From: Bacteroidales bacterium | GTDB taxonomy: Bacteria > Bacteroidota > Bacteroidia > Bacteroidales > UBA932 | Length of the DNA: 8,328 bases | NCBI GenBank assembly: GCA_017383945.1 | Contig: JAFNUQ010000062.1 | Location: 1-8,328, forward strand | Direction: 5' to 3' | Part shown: positions 6,398 to 8,328 of the stretch, in pieces | Numbering within the stretch: position 1 is the stretch's first letter | How the letters are laid out: each line of letters begins with the position of its first letter | Notes under the pieces: model-generated | Database searches by the model: none | What the model saw: the letters and a program-made list of their open reading frames with translations, nothing else | What the model was told of the DNA's origin: nothing | Program-made: the position numbers and the translations under genes

Positions 6398-7201
6398 TTA
6401 AGCTGGTTGTTTTCCGATGTATGCGAGGATACCTCCGTCTACATAGAGGATGTGACCGTTAACGGCGTCAGAAGCCTCACTTGCGAGGAATACTGCAGGA
6501 CCTGCAAGCTCCTCTGGCTCAAGCCAACGACCTGCTGGAGTCTTAGCGCAGATAAATGAATCAAATGGATGACGGCTTCCGTCTGGCTGACGCTCGCGGA
6601 GTGGAGCTGTCTGTGGAGTAGCGATATAACCAGGGCCGATACCGTTACACTGGATGTTGTACTCACCATACTCAGAGCAGATGTTGCGAGTGAGCATCTT
6701 GAGGCCACCCTTAGCAGCTGCATAAGCAGAAACAGTCTCACGACCGAGCTCAGACATCATAGAGCAGATGTTGATGATTTTACCCTGACGGCGCTCCATC
6801 ATCTCAGGAAGAACAGCGCTTGAGCAGATGAACGGACCTACGAGGTCGATGTCAATAACCTGCTGGAACTCTGATCTCTTCATCTCATGCATAGGGATGC
6901 GCTTGATGATACCTGCGTTGTTTACAAGGATGTCGATCTGACCTACTTCCTCGTGAACCTTCTCTACGAGAGCCTTAACCTGATCCTCATTAGTAACGTC
7001 GCAAACGTAACCCTTTACGTTCTCGATACCGTTGGCCTTGTAATTATCGAGACCTCTCTGGAGGAACTCTTCGTTGATATCGTTGAAAATAATAGTCTTG
7101 GCACCAGCTGCAACAAAAGCCTTTGCGATGTTGAAACCAATACCATAGGAAGCACCTGTAATCCAGGCGTTCTTTCCTTCAAGTGAAAATGACATTGCCA
7201 T
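6398..7201 (-). CDS. kduD: 2-dehydro-3-deoxy-D-gluconate 5-dehydrogenase KduD (SDR family)
   Basis: A 267-residue classical short-chain dehydrogenase. The Rossmann cofactor motif TGASYGIG is at 15-22, NNAG at 94-97, the catalytic serine at S147 in NICSMMS, and YAAAK gives Y160 and K164. The C-terminus has the usual NGHILYVDGG block (248-257). SDRs are numerous, but position next to kduI and downstream of GH105 identifies it as KduD (EC 1.1.1.127), which reduces 2,5-diketo-3-deoxygluconate to 2-keto-3-deoxygluconate with NAD(P)H in the cytoplasm. The start at 7201 gives MAMSFSLEGKNAWITG; the ATG six bases further in (7195) is an equally good alternative. The gene begins 26 bases after the GH105 stop through an A/T-only stretch without a strong Shine-Dalgarno sequence, as is usual in Bacteroidota. 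Confidence 0.92.
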   Translation of the reverse strand: MAMSFSLEGKNAWITGASYGIGFNIAKAFVAAGAKTIIFNDINEEFLQRGLDNYKANGIENVKGYVCDVTNEDQVKALVEKVHEEVGQIDILVNNAGIIKRIPMHEMKRSEFQQVIDIDLVGPFICSSAVLPEMMERRQGKIINICSMMSELGRETVSAYAAAKGGLKMLTRNICSEYGEYNIQCNGIGPGYIATPQTAPLRERQPDGSRHPFDSFICAKTPAGRWLEPEELAGPAVFLASEASDAVNGHILYVDGGILAYIGKQPA

Positions 7202-7227
7202 AATAATTAAGTTTTAAGTTATTGATA

Positions 7228-8328
7228 TTATTTAAGTTGTTCTATTTCAAGGGAAGCCCAGATAAATGGACCTACACCTTTGGAATCATTAGGACGGATA
7301 GGCTCGCTTAGGTAGTATGCATAGTCACCCATGCGGTTGTTAGAACCACCAAGACCGCCTACTGAGCAGCACTGCTCGAGGCTGATGCGGCCCTGCTCAT
7401 CAGTTGAAATAAATGTCTTCACGAGCTTGTCGTAGAGATCTACGGCATACTCTGAATAACTCTGGTCGATGTAGCCGAGTCTGACAGCCTTGAGGTATGT
7501 GTAGCTGAACATAGCTGAGCAAGTAGCCTCAAGGTAGTTGCCTTCTCTACCTGGCTGGTCAAGCACCTGATACCATACTCCGGTTTCAGGGTCTGCCCAC
7601 TTAGGGAGCTCTGCACAGATGGTCTGTAGGATGCTGATGAGCTTCTCGCGTCCTGCATAGTCGGCAGGGAGGTAATCAAGCACATCTACGATGGCGATGA
7701 CATACCAGCCGAGTGCGCGGCCCCAGCAATGCTGGCTTTGTCCTGTCTCAGGGTTGCACCAGAACATGCTCTTTGACTCGTCCCAAGCGTGACGATAGAG
7801 CTTTGTTGCAGGATCGTAGGTGTATTTTGCTGCAACCTCAAATTCGGTTACCACCTCATCAAAAACCTTGGTCTGCTCCTCGCCCTCGAGGTAACGCACA
7901 GCATACTCGGCATAGAAAGGAGATGCCATATATACGCCGTCAAGCCATACCTGATGTGGGTAGATAAGCTTGTGCCAGAATGCACCGGCCTCTGTCCTAG
8001 GGTGAGCGTCAAGCTGTGACTTGAGGAGCTCGATAGCTTTGCGGAACTTCTCGTTGCCTGTCTTGTCATAGAAGTAGAAGAGTGATCTGCCAGGGCAGAT
8101 GAGGTCTACATTATATTTCTCTACCGAGTATGTCTTGATTGTTCCGTCTTCGTTGACAATCTGATCATACCAATTATAAACATAGTCATAGATTGCCTGA
8201 TTGCCGTAGGCCTCATATACATCGGTAAATGCCTTGAGCTCAAGTCCTGGAGTGTAGCTCCACTTGAGTCTTCCCTCAGCGTAGTCAAGGTATGTGGCAT
8301 CCGGGCAGCGTGACATCTGTGAGTCAAC
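7228..8328 (-). CDS. GH105 unsaturated rhamnogalacturonyl hydrolase, 5' end missing
   Basis: 366 residues of a GH105 (alpha/alpha)6-barrel enzyme of the YteR/RhiN type, which hydrates the double bond of the 4,5-unsaturated uronic acid at the non-reducing end of lyase products and so releases it. The reading frame is open to the right edge (VDSQ precedes the first ATG at 8316). That ATG lies inside the conserved 'VDSQMSRCPD' helix, so the true start and probably a signal peptide lie outside the window. Family landmarks counted from the first visible residue are WSYTPGLELKAF (about 23-34), VWLDGVYMASPFYAEY (127-142, with D130 matching the catalytic Asp of YteR), RHAWDESK (179-186), HCWGRALGWYVIA (200-212) and the C-terminal VGPFIWASLEIE. 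It is the first visible gene of the operon and feeds KduI/KduD. Confidence 0.93.
   Translation of the reverse strand, partial: VDSQMSRCPDATYLDYAEGRLKWSYTPGLELKAFTDVYEAYGNQAIYDYVYNWYDQIVNEDGTIKTYSVEKYNVDLICPGRSLFYFYDKTGNEKFRKAIELLKSQLDAHPRTEAGAFWHKLIYPHQVWLDGVYMASPFYAEYAVRYLEGEEQTKVFDEVVTEFEVAAKYTYDPATKLYRHAWDESKSMFWCNPETGQSQHCWGRALGWYVIAIVDVLDYLPADYAGREKLISILQTICAELPKWADPETGVWYQVLDQPGREGNYLEATCSAMFSYTYLKAVRLGYIDQSYSEYAVDLYDKLVKTFISTDEQGRISLEQCCSVGGLGGSNNRMGDYAYYLSEPIRPNDSKGVGPFIWASLEIEQLK

Noticed and set aside
7202..7227. A/T-only stretch between GH105 and kduD as a terminator or promoter
   Set aside because: It has short inverted TTAA-type repeats but no stable G/C stem, and the 26-base gap is normal within an operon.
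7713..8019. Plus-strand open frames opposite GH105
   Set aside because: Antisense to a well-conserved GH105 sequence, with arginine/cysteine-rich low-plausibility translations.

Overview
The window looks like chromosomal DNA from a Bacteroidota member, most likely Bacteroidales (Bacteroides/Prevotella-like). The gene set fits (GH105, KduD, KduI, DUF4861, GH43, UxaC), ribosome-binding sites are weak and A/T-rich, and there is a good match to the Bacteroidota TTTG / TAnnTTTG promoter in front of uxaC. Genus is an inference. There are no rRNA, tRNA, CRISPR or transposase signals.

Layout, left to right. (1) Minus strand, 1-518: the first 172 residues of glucuronate isomerase UxaC, cut by the left edge. 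(2) Minus strand, 582-2827: a two-gene unit in which a secreted LamG-like (concanavalin A-fold) protein is followed, with a TAATG stop/start overlap, by a secreted GH43 glycosidase. (3) Plus strand, 2896-4616: two genes with a second TAATG overlap. Both encode an N-terminal discoidin-like (F5/8 type C) beta-sandwich without a signal peptide, a charged helical region, and one hydrophobic segment at the extreme C-terminus. I cannot assign a function; this pair is the least explained part of the window. (4) 4621-4648: a perfect 11-bp hairpin, a bidirectional terminator between convergent genes. (5) Minus strand, 4668-8328: a tight operon in the order GH105 (5' end cut by the right edge), kduD, kduI, and a DUF4861 lipoprotein.

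The minus-strand genes form a uronic-acid (pectin/rhamnogalacturonan-type) catabolic locus. GH105 releases unsaturated uronic acid from lyase-generated oligosaccharides. KduI and KduD convert the 5-keto-4-deoxyuronate that follows into 2-keto-3-deoxygluconate. UxaC opens the parallel route for saturated galacturonate/glucuronate. GH43 and the LamG partner probably trim arabinose/xylose-type side chains outside the cytoplasm. No lyase, SusC/SusD pair, regulator, kdgK or kdgA is present here. The discoidin pair lies between the two catabolic blocks in the opposite orientation, so it is either an unrelated insertion or an uncharacterised membrane-associated accessory module.
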